A DNA stretch of 64,000 nt from an uncultured Victivallales bacterium (GCA_934644965.1 CAKUDG010000004.1:1-64000), one strand, 5' to 3'; shown: positions 1 to 9,399, counted from the first letter of the stretch. Program-made: numbers and translations. Notes: a model not told the origin generated them from the sequence alone.

Positions 1-1
1 A

Positions 2-76
2 TGGCTCCGGCAGCTGGATTCGAACCAGCGACCAAGTGGTTAACAGCCACCTACTCTACCGCTGAGCTATGCCGGA
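2..76 (-). tRNA. tRNA-Asn (GTT), CCA encoded
   Basis: Read on the minus strand this folds as a full cloverleaf. The 7-bp acceptor stem is TCCGGCA/TGCCGGA, followed by discriminator G and a genomically encoded CCA at positions 4-2. The D arm (GCTC...GAGT), the anticodon stem GGTGG/CCACT with loop CTGTTAA, and the T arm GCTGG-TTCGAAT-CCAGC are all present. The anticodon GTT (plus-strand positions 42-44) specifies asparagine. Confidence 0.96.
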
Positions 77-93
77 ACTCCTGGTATGCTCTT

Positions 94-121
94 AATCTAC
101 TATCTATTCTTGAAATGTCAA
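94..121 (-). promoter_or_regulatory. Promoter of tRNA-Asn
   Basis: On the minus strand a perfect -35 box TTGACA (116-121) is followed after 16 bp by TAGATT (94-99). The predicted transcription start near position 87 leaves a leader of about 10 nt before the mature tRNA 5' end at 76. This is a motif match only. Confidence 0.65.
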
Positions 122-412
122 GCTCAATAGATAAAAATACTGCCTTTTTTCTCTCTCTATACTCTCCTCCCCTTTTCCCCATCCCCCCTTACAAGATTTT
201 ACTGCTCTCCTTTAAAATTCATGACGGAAAAATGGCCCGGAAAGAAATAAAGCATGAGAGAGACTCTCCATACCCGCCCATATGAAAATCACATATAAAT
301 TTCAGATATGAAAAATCCCTGCCTTTCTCTTCTCCCATCGTGAAAAAAACAAATCAGATCCGATCCCATCCCGCTGACTCCGCATGCATCGGGCCATCTT
401 TCAGAAGAAAAA

Positions 413-459
413 CAAAAAAAAAGACCGTTCAATACGGAACTCGCCGAAGAGAACGGTCT
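413..459 (-). terminator. Intrinsic terminator downstream of the glgP operon
   Basis: On the minus strand a 9-bp stem (AGACCGTTC/GAACGGTCT, plus positions 422-430 and 451-459) encloses a 20-nt loop. It is followed directly by a run of nine T residues (422 down to 414, partly shared with the stem). It lies about 60 bp beyond the stop of the deoxyribosyltransferase-like gene, as expected for the end of a minus-strand operon. Confidence 0.85.
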
Positions 460-518
460 CTCTCTTGCCCTCTCTGTGCCCTTATATCATCAAAAGGGAA
501 GGGGAGGGGAGAGGAATA

Positions 519-926
519 TCAGATGAGCTCAGGACCAAAATGCGTTTTGATGTATTCACAGGCTTCTTCCAGTGAAGGAAGAATTTTCGTCGAATAACGA
601 ACCATCCAGGGACTGCAATTCTCAAATTCAAAAGGAGAAAATGTCACCACGAACTTCCCCTCGTCATGTGCAGCGTAAAAAACTTCCATGGATGTCCCGA
701 TCGACGGCTTGTTATAATTCACCAGGATAATGTCCGCATCACGAACATCCTGAAGATCAAATTCCACTATTTCATTGGCACTGTCCACCTGGCGGTCCAC
801 AAATTTCCGGCGCATCGGATCCAGTATCCGGAAATCCGCGGACAAAAGGCGTTTCGCCTCCTCACGCCAGAACCGGGCAAGACCCTCATGTTCATCCATG
901 ATCGGTCCGCTCAGATAAATGGTCAT
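519..926 (-). CDS. Nucleoside 2-deoxyribosyltransferase-like protein
   Basis: The protein (135 aa from this start) opens with the strand-and-loop motif MTIYLSGPIM typical of the nucleoside 2-deoxyribosyltransferase superfamily. It carries a central DVRDADIILVNYN segment and a GTSMEVFYAA motif whose glutamate matches the family nucleophile. Known members transfer deoxyribose between bases or hydrolyse nucleoside monophosphates; the substrate here is unknown. An ATG 45 bp upstream (971) is also possible, but the extra 15 residues are polar and precede the usual family start. It lies just downstream of glycogen phosphorylase on the same strand and before a strong terminator, so the two are probably co-transcribed. 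No functional link between them is evident. Confidence 0.8.
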   Translation of the reverse strand: MTIYLSGPIMDEHEGLARFWREEAKRLLSADFRILDPMRRKFVDRQVDSANEIVEFDLQDVRDADIILVNYNKPSIGTSMEVFYAAHDEGKFVVTFSPFEFENCSPWMVRYSTKILPSLEEACEYIKTHFGPELI

Positions 927-995
927 CTTCCCGCAGTCTCTCTCCGGATATTTTCTTTGCTGCTGTCTCATGGCAGAATCGTTTCCCCTTCCGGA

Positions 996-3461
996 TTATT
1001 TGAGTTCAAGCCCGCGGGCGGATTCCAGAGAGACCGGCAGAGGGGAAATATCCCAGATCCGCGTCGCATATTCGTGAATCGAACGGTCGCTCGAGAACAT
1101 ACCCATGTTCGCAATGTTCATCAGAGCACGTCTCTGCCAATCTTCCGTATTCCGGTACACCCCGGAGACTTCCTTCTGTACCTGGGCGTAGGATGCAAAA
1201 TCCGCTGCCGTCATGTAGGTGTCATACGCAAAACTGTCGATGATCGGACGGAAAACGTCGATTTCCGCAGGAGAGAAGAAATTCGCCTTGATCAGATTCA
1301 GCGCCCTCTTCAAAAGCGGATTGCGCGCAATGTATTCCGAGGGGTCATAACCCCGTGCCTGAAGAGCTTTCACTTCTTCCACATTCATCCCGAAGATGAA
1401 AATGTTGTCCCTGCCGACGGCATCGTGAATTTCAATATTCGCTCCGTCCATGGTGCCGATGGTCAGTGCTCCGTTCAGTGCAAACTTCATATTCCCCGTC
1501 CCAGAAGCCTCCGTCCCCGCAAGCGATATCTGTTCCGAAAGATCCGCCGCTGGAATAATCTTCTCCGCCAGCGAAACACGGTAGTTCGACAGAAACACTA
1601 TCTTCAGCTTGTCTCCCACCGCAGGATCCTCGTTGATCACTTCCGATACCGCATTGATCAGTTTGATGATCAGCTTCGCCATGAAATAGCCGGGCGCGGC
1701 TTTCGCTCCGAAGAGAATCGTACGAGGAACAAAATCGGCGTCGGGATTGTCCTTGATCTCCAGATACAGCGTAATCGCGTGCAGAATGTTCAGAAGCTGC
1801 CGCTTGTATTCATGAAGACGTTTCACCTGAACGTCGAAAATCGAATCCGGATTCACCGCAATCCCGTTGTTCTCATAGATGTATTTCGCAAGACGAAGTT
1901 TGTTCTTCCGTTTCACCGCAGCCAGATTGAACAGAAATTCACGGTCGTTCGCATAGGCTTCCAGCGCTTTCAGACCGTCCAGATTCCTCACCCAGTTGTC
2001 GCCGATTCTGCCCGTGATCAGATCCGAAAGTTCCGGATTCGCCTTCCGGAGCCAGCGACGGGGGGTGATCCCGTTCGTGATGTTGACAAACTTGTTCGGA
2101 AAAAAGTCGTTGAAGTCCTTGAAAAGACCGTCCTTCAGCAGTTCCGTGTGGAGCGTCGCCACCCCGTTGACCTTGTGACTGGCGGCGACACACATGTAGG
2201 CCATGCGCACCATCTTCTCAGGTCGTTCCTGAATCAGGGACATCCGGGCAAGACGTTCCGTGTCACCTATATATTTCGTCGCCACCTGACGCAGAAAACG
2301 GAAGTTGATTTCGTAAATGATTTCCAGATGCCGTGGAAGAAGTTTTTCCATCAATGCGGTCGGCCACTTCTCAAGAGCTTCGCTCATCAGAGTATGATTC
2401 GTGTAATTGAAGGTTTCCGTGCAGATCTTCCAGGCTTCGTCCCAGCTGAAGTTCTCCACGTCGATCAGAAGACGCATCAGTTCGGGTATCGCCAGCGCTG
2501 GGTGCGTGTCGTTCAGCTGGATGACGGATTCCTTCGCAAAGTCGTGCATGTCCGCCCCGTAGAACTTGATCCGCCCGATAATGTCCTGAAGAGTCGCCGA
2601 AACAAGGAAGTACTGCTGTTTGAGCCGGAGCTCCTTGCCTTCATAATTATTGTCGTTCGGATACAGCACCTTCGTGATGTTCTGGTCCATCGACGCCTCC
2701 AGATTGGCGCTGATGTAATCCCCCTGGTTGAACTTGGAAAGATTGAACCCGCACAGCGATTCGGCAGACCAGAGACGCAGCGTGTTCACCGTGTTGTTCC
2801 GATAGCCCGGAATCGGCGTGTCATACGGCATCGCAAGAACTTCCTGCGTGTCCACCCATTTGCGGCGGTAGGGGTTCCGGTCGTCCGGATGCTGCTCCAC
2901 GCGGCCCCCGAACTGAATCACCCGGGCAAGTTCAGGACGGCGGACTTCCCAGGGATTCCCCCGGCTCAACCAGTTGTCCGGCTCCTCCACCTGATAGCCG
3001 TTCTGGATGATTTGCTTGAATATGCCGTAATCGTAACGGATCCCGTAGCCGTAACTCGGGAGTTCAAGTGTTGCCATCGAATCCAGGAAGCATGCCGCAA
3101 GTCGCCCGAGTCCTCCGTTCCCGAGGCCGGCATCGACTTCTTCATCAAAAAGTTCATCCGGGTTGAAGCCAAGTTCCTTCATCGCTTCCGTCGCGGCCTC
3201 GCAGACTCCCAGATTGATCATGGCATTCCCGAGAGTCCGCCCCATCAGGAATTCCAGAGAAATGTAATAGACCGTCCGCGGGTGTTTATCTTCGTATTCA
3301 TCCTTGGTGGCGATCCAGCGTTCGACCATCATATCCCGGATGCTGAGCGCGAGTGCGTGATAGCGGTCAAGATTGCTCGCCTTTTCCGGACGTTTCGCCA
3401 GCGAGCGGGTCAAATGATGAATAAAGGCTTCTTTAATCTGGTCTTTCAGTGATGACGGCAT
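996..3461 (-). CDS. glgP: Glycogen/maltodextrin phosphorylase (GT35)
   Basis: This enzyme releases glucose 1-phosphate from the non-reducing ends of alpha-1,4-glucans in the cytoplasm, using pyridoxal phosphate. The 821-residue length fits the family. Near the N-terminus is YYISLEFLMGRTLGNA, followed by EEVDAGLGNGGLGRLAACFL. In the C-terminal domain the PLP motif EASGTGNMKFALNG carries the Schiff-base lysine at about residue 659. I chose ATG at 3461 because GGAG lies 9 nt upstream; an in-frame TTG at 3476 has no ribosome binding site. No other glycogen gene is adjacent, and the next gene on the strand is a nucleoside deoxyribosyltransferase homologue. Confidence 0.97.
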   Translation of the reverse strand: MPSSLKDQIKEAFIHHLTRSLAKRPEKASNLDRYHALALSIRDMMVERWIATKDEYEDKHPRTVYYISLEFLMGRTLGNAMINLGVCEAATEAMKELGFNPDELFDEEVDAGLGNGGLGRLAACFLDSMATLELPSYGYGIRYDYGIFKQIIQNGYQVEEPDNWLSRGNPWEVRRPELARVIQFGGRVEQHPDDRNPYRRKWVDTQEVLAMPYDTPIPGYRNNTVNTLRLWSAESLCGFNLSKFNQGDYISANLEASMDQNITKVLYPNDNNYEGKELRLKQQYFLVSATLQDIIGRIKFYGADMHDFAKESVIQLNDTHPALAIPELMRLLIDVENFSWDEAWKICTETFNYTNHTLMSEALEKWPTALMEKLLPRHLEIIYEINFRFLRQVATKYIGDTERLARMSLIQERPEKMVRMAYMCVAASHKVNGVATLHTELLKDGLFKDFNDFFPNKFVNITNGITPRRWLRKANPELSDLITGRIGDNWVRNLDGLKALEAYANDREFLFNLAAVKRKNKLRLAKYIYENNGIAVNPDSIFDVQVKRLHEYKRQLLNILHAITLYLEIKDNPDADFVPRTILFGAKAAPGYFMAKLIIKLINAVSEVINEDPAVGDKLKIVFLSNYRVSLAEKIIPAADLSEQISLAGTEASGTGNMKFALNGALTIGTMDGANIEIHDAVGRDNIFIFGMNVEEVKALQARGYDPSEYIARNPLLKRALNLIKANFFSPAEIDVFRPIIDSFAYDTYMTAADFASYAQVQKEVSGVYRNTEDWQRRALMNIANMGMFSSDRSIHEYATRIWDISPLPVSLESARGLELK

Positions 3462-3906
3462 GTTTGTTGACTCCAAATTGTATAAGTGCGCTGGAAGAGT
3501 TCCTGTTTTTATTCCCGTAATATACTCTGTAAAACTTTTTTTTCAATCTCTCCGGGGGGCCCTCTCTTTTCCGGAGGTTCCGCTCCATGCTTCTCCTTTT
3601 CCCCTGGCTTCCCCCTTGCTTCCTGCCTCTTCCGCCAATCATATAACAGGGATGGAACAGGACTCGGATTGGGTGGGAGAAAAGATCCGTGAAAGATTGT
3701 TGCCGGAGGAGGGGAAAGACGAATACTCCGATGCAGAAAAACGTGAACACCTCCCCCATCCCGGGAGAATAAGAGATTTCTTTCTTTTTTCCCCCCTTTC
3801 TCCCCGTCTCTCTCTCTCTCCTTCTCCCTTCCGCCGCGGCGGAGCTTGGGGAGAGGAAGAGAGAGGGGAGCCGGCTCCCCGGAAAAATCCACCTCCCAGA
3901 TACTCT
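3462..3906. other. Intergenic region with long polypyrimidine runs
   Basis: No gene is supported here. Plus-strand positions about 3778-3830 are almost pure C/T, followed by purine-rich sequence. Two perfect palindromes occur: CCGCCGCGGCGG near 3831-3842 and GGGGAGCCGGCTCCCC at 3865-3880. The second sits 27 bp beyond the stop of the RND pump gene, but it lacks a loop and a T tract, so it is not a standard terminator. Confidence 0.5.
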
Positions 3907-6900
3907 TCAGGCGGGATTCTCCGGAGAAGACGCCATCGTTACTGTTTTCGGATTCCAGTGGAGTTTTCGCTTCACCCATTCGCGGATACGCTGGAATACT
4001 GCGTAAAGAGCTGGGGTGAAGATAATTCCGACCATAGTTGCCAGCAGCATTCCCGAAAACGTTGTGATTCCGATGGCCTGTCTGCTTCCCGCGCCGGCGC
4101 CGCTGGCGATCACCAGCGGGAAGACGCCGAAGAGGAAACTCCATGCCGTCATCAGCACGGCGCGGTAGCGGAGCGAAGCCCCGTTGACCGCAGCTTCAAA
4201 AACGCTTTTCCCGCTTTCCCGTTCCTGTTTGGAGAATTCCACCATCAGGATGGCGTTTTTCGCCGTCAGCCCGATCAGCATGACCATTCCGAGCTGAGCG
4301 TAGATGTTCAAAGTGGCGCTTTCTGAGAGCCCGAGCTTTGTTCCAAGTTCGGTTCCGCAGAACCAGATTCCGCAGAGAGCGCCCAGAAGCGCCGTGGAGA
4401 CGGTGAGCATCACGGGCACGGGAATCGTCCAGCTTTCATACTGTGCCACCAGGAAGAGGTAGGCGAAAAGCATTGCCAGGATCATCAGGGGGATGAGCTG
4501 TCCTTCATTCTGCTTCTCCTGATAACTGATTCCGGTCCATTCCACAAGGTAATTCGAGGGAAGTTCAAAGTTTTCGATCAGCTTCATCAGTTCTCCGGAA
4601 CTGATTCCGGGAGCCGCGTCCGCATTCATTTCTGCGGCGACCATTTTATTGAAGCGCGTGATCTGATTCGGACCCACGGTGTAGCGGAGCGTCCCGACGG
4701 AGGAGATCGGCACCATTTCCCCGGAGCTGTTGCGGACTTGCAGGGAAGAGACGTTGTTGAGCGAACTGCGGTCTTCCGCTGAGGACTGGATCTTGACCTC
4801 ATAGTTGTGCGCCGCCATCGTGAAGTCGTTGACGTAGATGGAGGCGAAATTCCCCTGAAGAGCATTGAACACCGTGTCGGCCGAAAGTCCGAGACTTTCC
4901 GCCTTCTTGCGGTCGAGATCCAGGAACACCTGCGGGGTGTCGGCGTTGTAGGAGCTGTTGGCGTAGCGGACTCTGGGATCGGCGGAGAGCTCTGTGGAAA
5001 AGCGTTTCGCCGTTTCAGAAAGTTCCGTGTTGTCGACATCGCCGATGGCGCAGAGTTCAAACGCGGCTCCTCCCGTTGCGCCGAGCCCCATGATGGCCGG
5101 CGGGGTGAAGCAGAGAATTCTTGCCGAAGTGATGTGCCGTGTCTTTTCCTGGATCTGCTGGATGATGCCGTTCAGCTGGGTTTCGGGAGTTTTTCTTTTA
5201 TCCCAGTGATCCAGCCGGATGAAGCCCATGGCGGCGTTTTCGCCGCTGGCGTTGATCATGGAATGACCCGAAATCATCATGACTGAGCGGATGCCGGGGA
5301 TGTCCTGGATGCTCCGGCGGAATTCTTCCAGCACGGCATCGGTACGGGCCTGTGAGGCGCTGTTCGGCAGGGAGATGTCGCACATGATCATGCCTTTGTC
5401 CTCCTGGGGGAGAAAGGCGCTGCGCGTCTGGCCGTACAGGAAATAGGCGGCGGCGAGGACGCCTCCGAAGAGCAGAATCGTCAGGATTCCCCTCCGGACA
5501 AGAAGTTTTACGAAGAAGAGGTAGATCCCACGGCTCCGGTCCAGAAGAGCATTGACGGGACGGAAAAACACGGAGGGCTTCTCCGCCGGTTTGCGAAGCA
5601 TGTATGCGCAGATGACCGGACTCAGCACCATCGCCACAACGGTCGAAAGACACAGCGAAATGCACATCGTCACAGCAAACTGGATGTAGATGTTTCCGAC
5701 CATGCCTCCGTAAAAGGCCAGGGGCACGTAGCAGGCGACGGTGACAAGCGTCGTGGCGATGATTGCTCCTGTGATCTGGTTCATGGATTTCAGGGCGGCC
5801 TCTTTCGGAGAGAGATTTTCCCGCACCATCAGGGCCTGGCAGTTTTCCACCACCACAATCGCGTCATCGCAGAGCGATCCGATTACCAGAATCAGACCGA
5901 ACATGGTCAGAACGTTGATACTGTAATCCAGCACCAGCATGAAGGGGAAGGTCCCGAGAAGCGCAATCGGGATGGCGATGGAGGGCACCAGCGTGGCGCG
6001 CCAGTCCTGAAGAAAAAGCCAGGTGATCAGAACAACGAGGAGAAGCGCCGAAACAATTGTCGTGACAATTTCCCTCATGGAGACGTTGATGAATTCGGTC
6101 GGGTCGTATCCCACGTCGTAACTGACCCCCTCAGGGAAACGTTCCGCCCATTTGTCCAGTTCCGCCTTGACTCTTTCCACCGTGGCGAGTGCGTTGGATT
6201 CCGGGGTCCGGTAGATTGCCATTGCGATGACTTCATCCCCGTTGAACGCGGCCTTGCCCGAATAGCTCTTCGAGCCGATTTCGACGCGGGCAACGTCCTT
6301 GAGAAAAACCACGCTTCCGTCCGTGTCGCGCCGGAGAACGATGTTTTCAAATTCCTGAGCGTCCGTCAGACGTCCTTGCACGTTCAGCTTGTAGTTGACG
6401 TACTGATTGCTTCCTTCCGATCCGATGGTTCCGGCGGCGGCCTGGATGTTCTGCCCCTGGATGGCGGAGGTGATGTCCGAGGTCGAGATGTTCAGTCCTG
6501 CCATGCGGAGGGGATCAAGCCAGATTCTCATCGCGTATTCCTTGGAGGACATGAGATCCGCGGAGGAAACGCCCTCAAGCCGTGCAACAGCATCTTTGAC
6601 GTTCGCATCCAGATAATTATGAAGTTCCATGGTGCTCATGTGGCTTCCGTCGGTCATGAAGGCGAACATGGCGAGGATATCGTTGCCGCGCTGTTCGACG
6701 GAAACTCCGGTCTGGGTGACTTCCGAAGGCAGTTTGGCTTCCGCGCGTTTGACTGCGTTCTGAAGATTGACCATAGCAATATCGGGATCCGTTCCGCTCT
6801 GGAAAGTGACAACGCAGCGGTAGGAACCATCGTTGCTGCAGGTGGAGGTGAAATACAGAAGGTCGTCCACGCCGTTGATCTGGTCTTCGATGGGAATGGC

Positions 6901-7086
6901 GACGGTCTGCATCACTACGTCCGCGCTTGCGCCTGTGTAGAAGGCAGAAACGAAGACCTGCGGAGGAGTGATTTCCGGATATTCCGCCACCGGGAGCTTC
7001 GTCAGGGAAATGATCCCCGTCAGCACCATGATGACGCAGACGACAATCGCAAAACGCGGATGTTCAATGAAAAAACGGGAAAACAT
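3907..7086 (-). CDS. RND (HAE1/AcrB-type) efflux pump inner-membrane subunit
   Basis: This is the proton-driven transporter of a tripartite multidrug efflux pump. At 1059 aa it has the usual AcrB-family length. The N-terminus MFSRFFIEHPRFAIVV and the porter segment AEYPEITPP are characteristic. The proton-relay residues are retained: the Asp pair in CDDAIVVVEN (about residue 405, TM4) and the Lys in GLTAKNAILMVEF (TM10). Twelve membrane spans are expected. The adaptor gene lies 22 bp upstream on the same strand, so the two form an operon. No TolC-type outer membrane channel gene is in the window. The upstream MarR-type gene is probably the repressor and appears frameshifted. Substrates cannot be read from sequence. 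Confidence 0.96.
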   Translation of the reverse strand: MFSRFFIEHPRFAIVVCVIMVLTGIISLTKLPVAEYPEITPPQVFVSAFYTGASADVVMQTVAIPIEDQINGVDDLLYFTSTCSNDGSYRCVVTFQSGTDPDIAMVNLQNAVKRAEAKLPSEVTQTGVSVEQRGNDILAMFAFMTDGSHMSTMELHNYLDANVKDAVARLEGVSSADLMSSKEYAMRIWLDPLRMAGLNISTSDITSAIQGQNIQAAAGTIGSEGSNQYVNYKLNVQGRLTDAQEFENIVLRRDTDGSVVFLKDVARVEIGSKSYSGKAAFNGDEVIAMAIYRTPESNALATVERVKAELDKWAERFPEGVSYDVGYDPTEFINVSMREIVTTIVSALLLVVLITWLFLQDWRATLVPSIAIPIALLGTFPFMLVLDYSINVLTMFGLILVIGSLCDDAIVVVENCQALMVRENLSPKEAALKSMNQITGAIIATTLVTVACYVPLAFYGGMVGNIYIQFAVTMCISLCLSTVVAMVLSPVICAYMLRKPAEKPSVFFRPVNALLDRSRGIYLFFVKLLVRRGILTILLFGGVLAAAYFLYGQTRSAFLPQEDKGMIMCDISLPNSASQARTDAVLEEFRRSIQDIPGIRSVMMISGHSMINASGENAAMGFIRLDHWDKRKTPETQLNGIIQQIQEKTRHITSARILCFTPPAIMGLGATGGAAFELCAIGDVDNTELSETAKRFSTELSADPRVRYANSSYNADTPQVFLDLDRKKAESLGLSADTVFNALQGNFASIYVNDFTMAAHNYEVKIQSSAEDRSSLNNVSSLQVRNSSGEMVPISSVGTLRYTVGPNQITRFNKMVAAEMNADAAPGISSGELMKLIENFELPSNYLVEWTGISYQEKQNEGQLIPLMILAMLFAYLFLVAQYESWTIPVPVMLTVSTALLGALCGIWFCGTELGTKLGLSESATLNIYAQLGMVMLIGLTAKNAILMVEFSKQERESGKSVFEAAVNGASLRYRAVLMTAWSFLFGVFPLVIASGAGAGSRQAIGITTFSGMLLATMVGIIFTPALYAVFQRIREWVKRKLHWNPKTVTMASSPENPA

Positions 7087-7108
7087 CTCTTTTCTTCTCC
7101 TGGGGGGT

Positions 7109-8386
7109 TCATTCCTTGGTTCCGGAATTCTGATTCTCCGGGGGCTGATTTCCGTTTCCGGGCTGCTGCTCTCCGTTTGTCCGCATGTCCGGGAGGATGG
7201 TTATGCCTTCGATCACCTTGTGGGTGCCGTCGGTTACAATGAGGTCTCCGGGAGTCAGTCCGGAGAGGACAATCTGATCCTCTTCGCTTGCGCGGCCGAG
7301 GACAATCCGGCGTTTCTCCGCCCGTTTTCCTTCTCCGAGAAACCACACATACGCTCCATCTGCGTCATGCTGCACGGCGGTCATGGGCACGCAGCTGCGC
7401 TTCAGCCCGTTTTTCTTGGTCATGGTGACTGTGACGGTGCTGTTGGGAATGAGTTTGCCTTCCGGATTTTCAAAGAGGGCGTAGATCTGGACCGTGTCGG
7501 TATTCTGGTTGGCCTCGTAGTTCATGAGTTCGACCTTCCCGTTCAGAGGATACTTCGTGCCGTTGGAAAGAAGAACGGTTATTACGGCGTCTTCCTTCAG
7601 GCTTTTCAGCGTCCCGAAATTCGTCAGGAAATCGCGGGTGCTGATGGAAAAGCGGACACGGATCGGATGAATCTGAAACAGCGTGATCAACGTGCCGGAG
7701 GAGGGAGTCAGATAATTCCCGACCGTATAGTTCGTGGCTGCGACAAGTCCGTCAATGGGAGCTTTGATCGTGCAGTCGCTCAGGTCCTGCTCTGCGGACA
7801 TCAGCTCCGCTTCGGCGGCCTTCTGGGAGGCGTGTTCAGAGTGAAGTGTGCTTTCCGCGTTTTCCAATGTATCGCGGCTGACGGCCTGGCGTTCATAAAG
7901 CGTTTTATTCCGGAGATAGTTCTTTTCCGCATAACTGACTTTTGCCTTGCACTGCGCCACCTGTGCTTCGGCATTTTTGACGGCGGCCTGATATTTGATG
8001 TCGTCGAGCCGGTAGAGCATCTGATCCTTCCGGATTCTGTCTCCGTCTTTGAACCCGATTTCAAGCAGTTCGCCCGAGACGCGCGGAACAATCCTCACAA
8101 TTTGCGGAGACTGAACAAGCCCGGTGTAACTGCTCCTTTCTATATCTTCTTTTTCCCTGACACTTTCCACAGGGACGCTTACAGTGAGATTCATCCCGCT
8201 GCCCTGCGGGGCGCCCGAAGGCGCAGCTTCCGTTTTCTCTTTTCCTCCTCCGGCTTTATCCCCTTCCGGTTCTTGCGCATGAAGAAGTCCCGGAAGGGCG
8301 AAAACGGCGGCCGAAAGAAGGAGGGCTGCTTCCAGAATCCCTTTCCCGGATTTCTGAAGAGAGGATGGTTGATTCGTTTCTTTCAT
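7109..8386 (-). CDS. RND efflux periplasmic adaptor (membrane fusion protein)
   Basis: This AcrA/MexA-type adaptor links the RND pump to an outer membrane channel. The N-terminus carries a signal peptide (LLLSAAVFALPGLLHA, cleavage before QEPEG). A lipoyl/barrel-sandwich start follows (SPQIVRIVPRVSGELLEIGF), then a coiled-coil hairpin around residues 100-180 and the second lipoyl half (CTIKAPIDGLVAATNYTVG). The C-terminal beta-barrel and membrane-proximal domains come after that. The start at 8386 is chosen because AGGAG lies 10 nt upstream and because it places the signal peptide correctly; a longer frame to 8446 has no such support. It sits between the marR-like gene and the pump gene, all on the minus strand. 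Confidence 0.95.
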   Translation of the reverse strand: MKETNQPSSLQKSGKGILEAALLLSAAVFALPGLLHAQEPEGDKAGGGKEKTEAAPSGAPQGSGMNLTVSVPVESVREKEDIERSSYTGLVQSPQIVRIVPRVSGELLEIGFKDGDRIRKDQMLYRLDDIKYQAAVKNAEAQVAQCKAKVSYAEKNYLRNKTLYERQAVSRDTLENAESTLHSEHASQKAAEAELMSAEQDLSDCTIKAPIDGLVAATNYTVGNYLTPSSGTLITLFQIHPIRVRFSISTRDFLTNFGTLKSLKEDAVITVLLSNGTKYPLNGKVELMNYEANQNTDTVQIYALFENPEGKLIPNSTVTVTMTKKNGLKRSCVPMTAVQHDADGAYVWFLGEGKRAEKRRIVLGRASEEDQIVLSGLTPGDLIVTDGTHKVIEGITILPDMRTNGEQQPGNGNQPPENQNSGTKE

Positions 8387-8484
8387 AATGGCTTTGCTCC
8401 TGTGTTTCCTGTTCTGGGGGGATGTCCCGTATGTTTCACAATGCAATTATACTTCTGTAAAATGTAAAAATGAACCGCAGCCTG

Positions 8485-9125
8485 TCAGCTGAAATCCTTC
8501 ACGGATGATCGGCAGGCTCCGGACGGATCAGAGGATGAAATGCCGGATCTCTGCAGCAGCTTTCCTTTCTGCATCCCGGTGGGGACGGTCTTTCCATGCC
8601 GGGAGCTTCCGGAGGAAGAAGAAGGGATAGAGGAAGAGAGACGGGGCTTCCTTTTGCGTGGAGGCGTCTTTGCTTTCTGCTGTGTCAGGAGAGACCAGAG
8701 TTGCTTGTTGAAGAGGCGGCTGACGCGTACGAAAGTTTCCCTGTCCTCCTGCGGCACTTGGCAGAGCAGACGGTCGAAGAGTGCTTTCCCCGCCCGGTTG
8801 TGATGCCGGATCATTTCCCTGGAACGCGGAGTGAGCTCCAGATAATAGGAGCGGCGGTCCGATTCGGAGGGAATCCGCCGGATCATATCGTGGCGGACGA
8901 TCCGGTCAATCAGTTTTGATGTTGCCGCGGGGGAAAGCTGCAGAAGCTGTCCGAGCTGTTTGATCGTCAGACGCGAGGGGACGGAACGGGCCACCAGAAT
9001 CAGCACCCGGATCTGGGCGATTGAGAGATCCGGATCCGGCTCTTTCGCCGTTTCCCTTTCCGCGCAAGTTCGAGCAAAGCAGCTGAGATCTGAAGCTGGT
9101 TGTCCAGGAAGTTGTCTGTTCTCAT
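8485..9125 (-). pseudogene. MarR-family repressor of the efflux operon, apparently frameshifted
   Basis: An ATG at 9125, preceded by AAAGG at good spacing, opens a frame reading MRTDNFLDNQLQISAALLEL, which resembles a MarR N-terminus. This frame runs into a stop within 42 codons. The remaining MarR fold continues in another frame from about 9060: DLSIAQIRVLILVARSVPSR, then LTIKQLGQLLQLSPAATSKL (recognition helix) and RIPSESDRRSYYLELTPRS (wing). Joining the halves requires one extra base near 9045-9065, in the purine run GCGCGGAAAGGGAAACGG, so one base seems to have been lost there. An internal GTG at 9006 could yield a protein lacking the N-terminal dimerisation helix. The tail after the core is a 50-residue Ser/Lys-rich extension. 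The gene precedes and probably regulated the adaptor-pump operon. A sequencing error is the main alternative. Confidence 0.78.
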
Positions 9126-9165
9126 TTTTTTTGCGCCTTTATAATATTTAAGAAATGAAAATATA

Positions 9166-9177
9166 TTCCAGCTGGAA
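9166..9177. promoter_or_regulatory. Candidate MarR operator palindrome
   Basis: The perfect 12-bp palindrome TTCCAGCTGGAA sits inside an AT-rich block (ATATA before, ATAATAT after). It lies 41 bp upstream of the marR ATG at 9125. MarR repressors usually bind such palindromes over their own promoter. No binding data are available. Confidence 0.45.
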
Positions 9178-9391
9178 ATAATATAATTTGAAAAACTGTT
9201 TTATCAAATGTTCCATAAAAAAACGGAAGAAAGTATTTTTTTCCTTGTTTTTTCTGAAAGGGAAGAGTATCCCTTCCAGGGAACAAAACATGCCCTTTCC
9301 CCTTTTGAACTCCAGTCAGGATGAAAAAATTCTGGAAAAACAGAAGAAAAACCCTTTTCCTCTATTGATTTCTTGGAAAAGATTATTATAA

Positions 9392-9399
9392 TTGTACAA
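9392..9399. promoter_or_regulatory. Candidate operator TTGTACAA upstream of the glycan operon
   Basis: The palindrome TTGTACAA lies 28 bp before the regulator's ATG, within attataattgtacaacaaa. GntR-headed regulators with LacI-type sensor domains, such as AraR of Bacillus, bind sites with TTGTAC half-sites. Autoregulation through this site is therefore plausible but inferred. Confidence 0.35.

Larger units (their letters stand above)
77..518. other. Intergenic region between tRNA-Asn and the deoxyribosyltransferase-like gene
   Basis: This stretch holds the tRNA promoter at its left end and the terminator of the glgP-side operon at its right end. No convincing coding sequence is visible. Short open frames here lack ribosome binding sites and family features. 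Confidence 0.6.

Noticed and set aside
666..3452. A 928-codon open frame on the plus strand
   Set aside because: It is antisense to glgP throughout, rich in Arg/His/Val runs typical of shadow frames, and has no family features.
3865..3880. GGGGAGCCGGCTCCCC as terminator of the efflux operon
   Set aside because: It is a perfect palindrome but has no loop bases and no T tract on the minus strand.
9040..9070. Programmed -1 frameshift at GGGAAAC in marR
   Set aside because: The bases are read as GGG AAA in the zero frame, not as X XXY YYZ, so the standard slippery arrangement is absent. A lost base is simpler.
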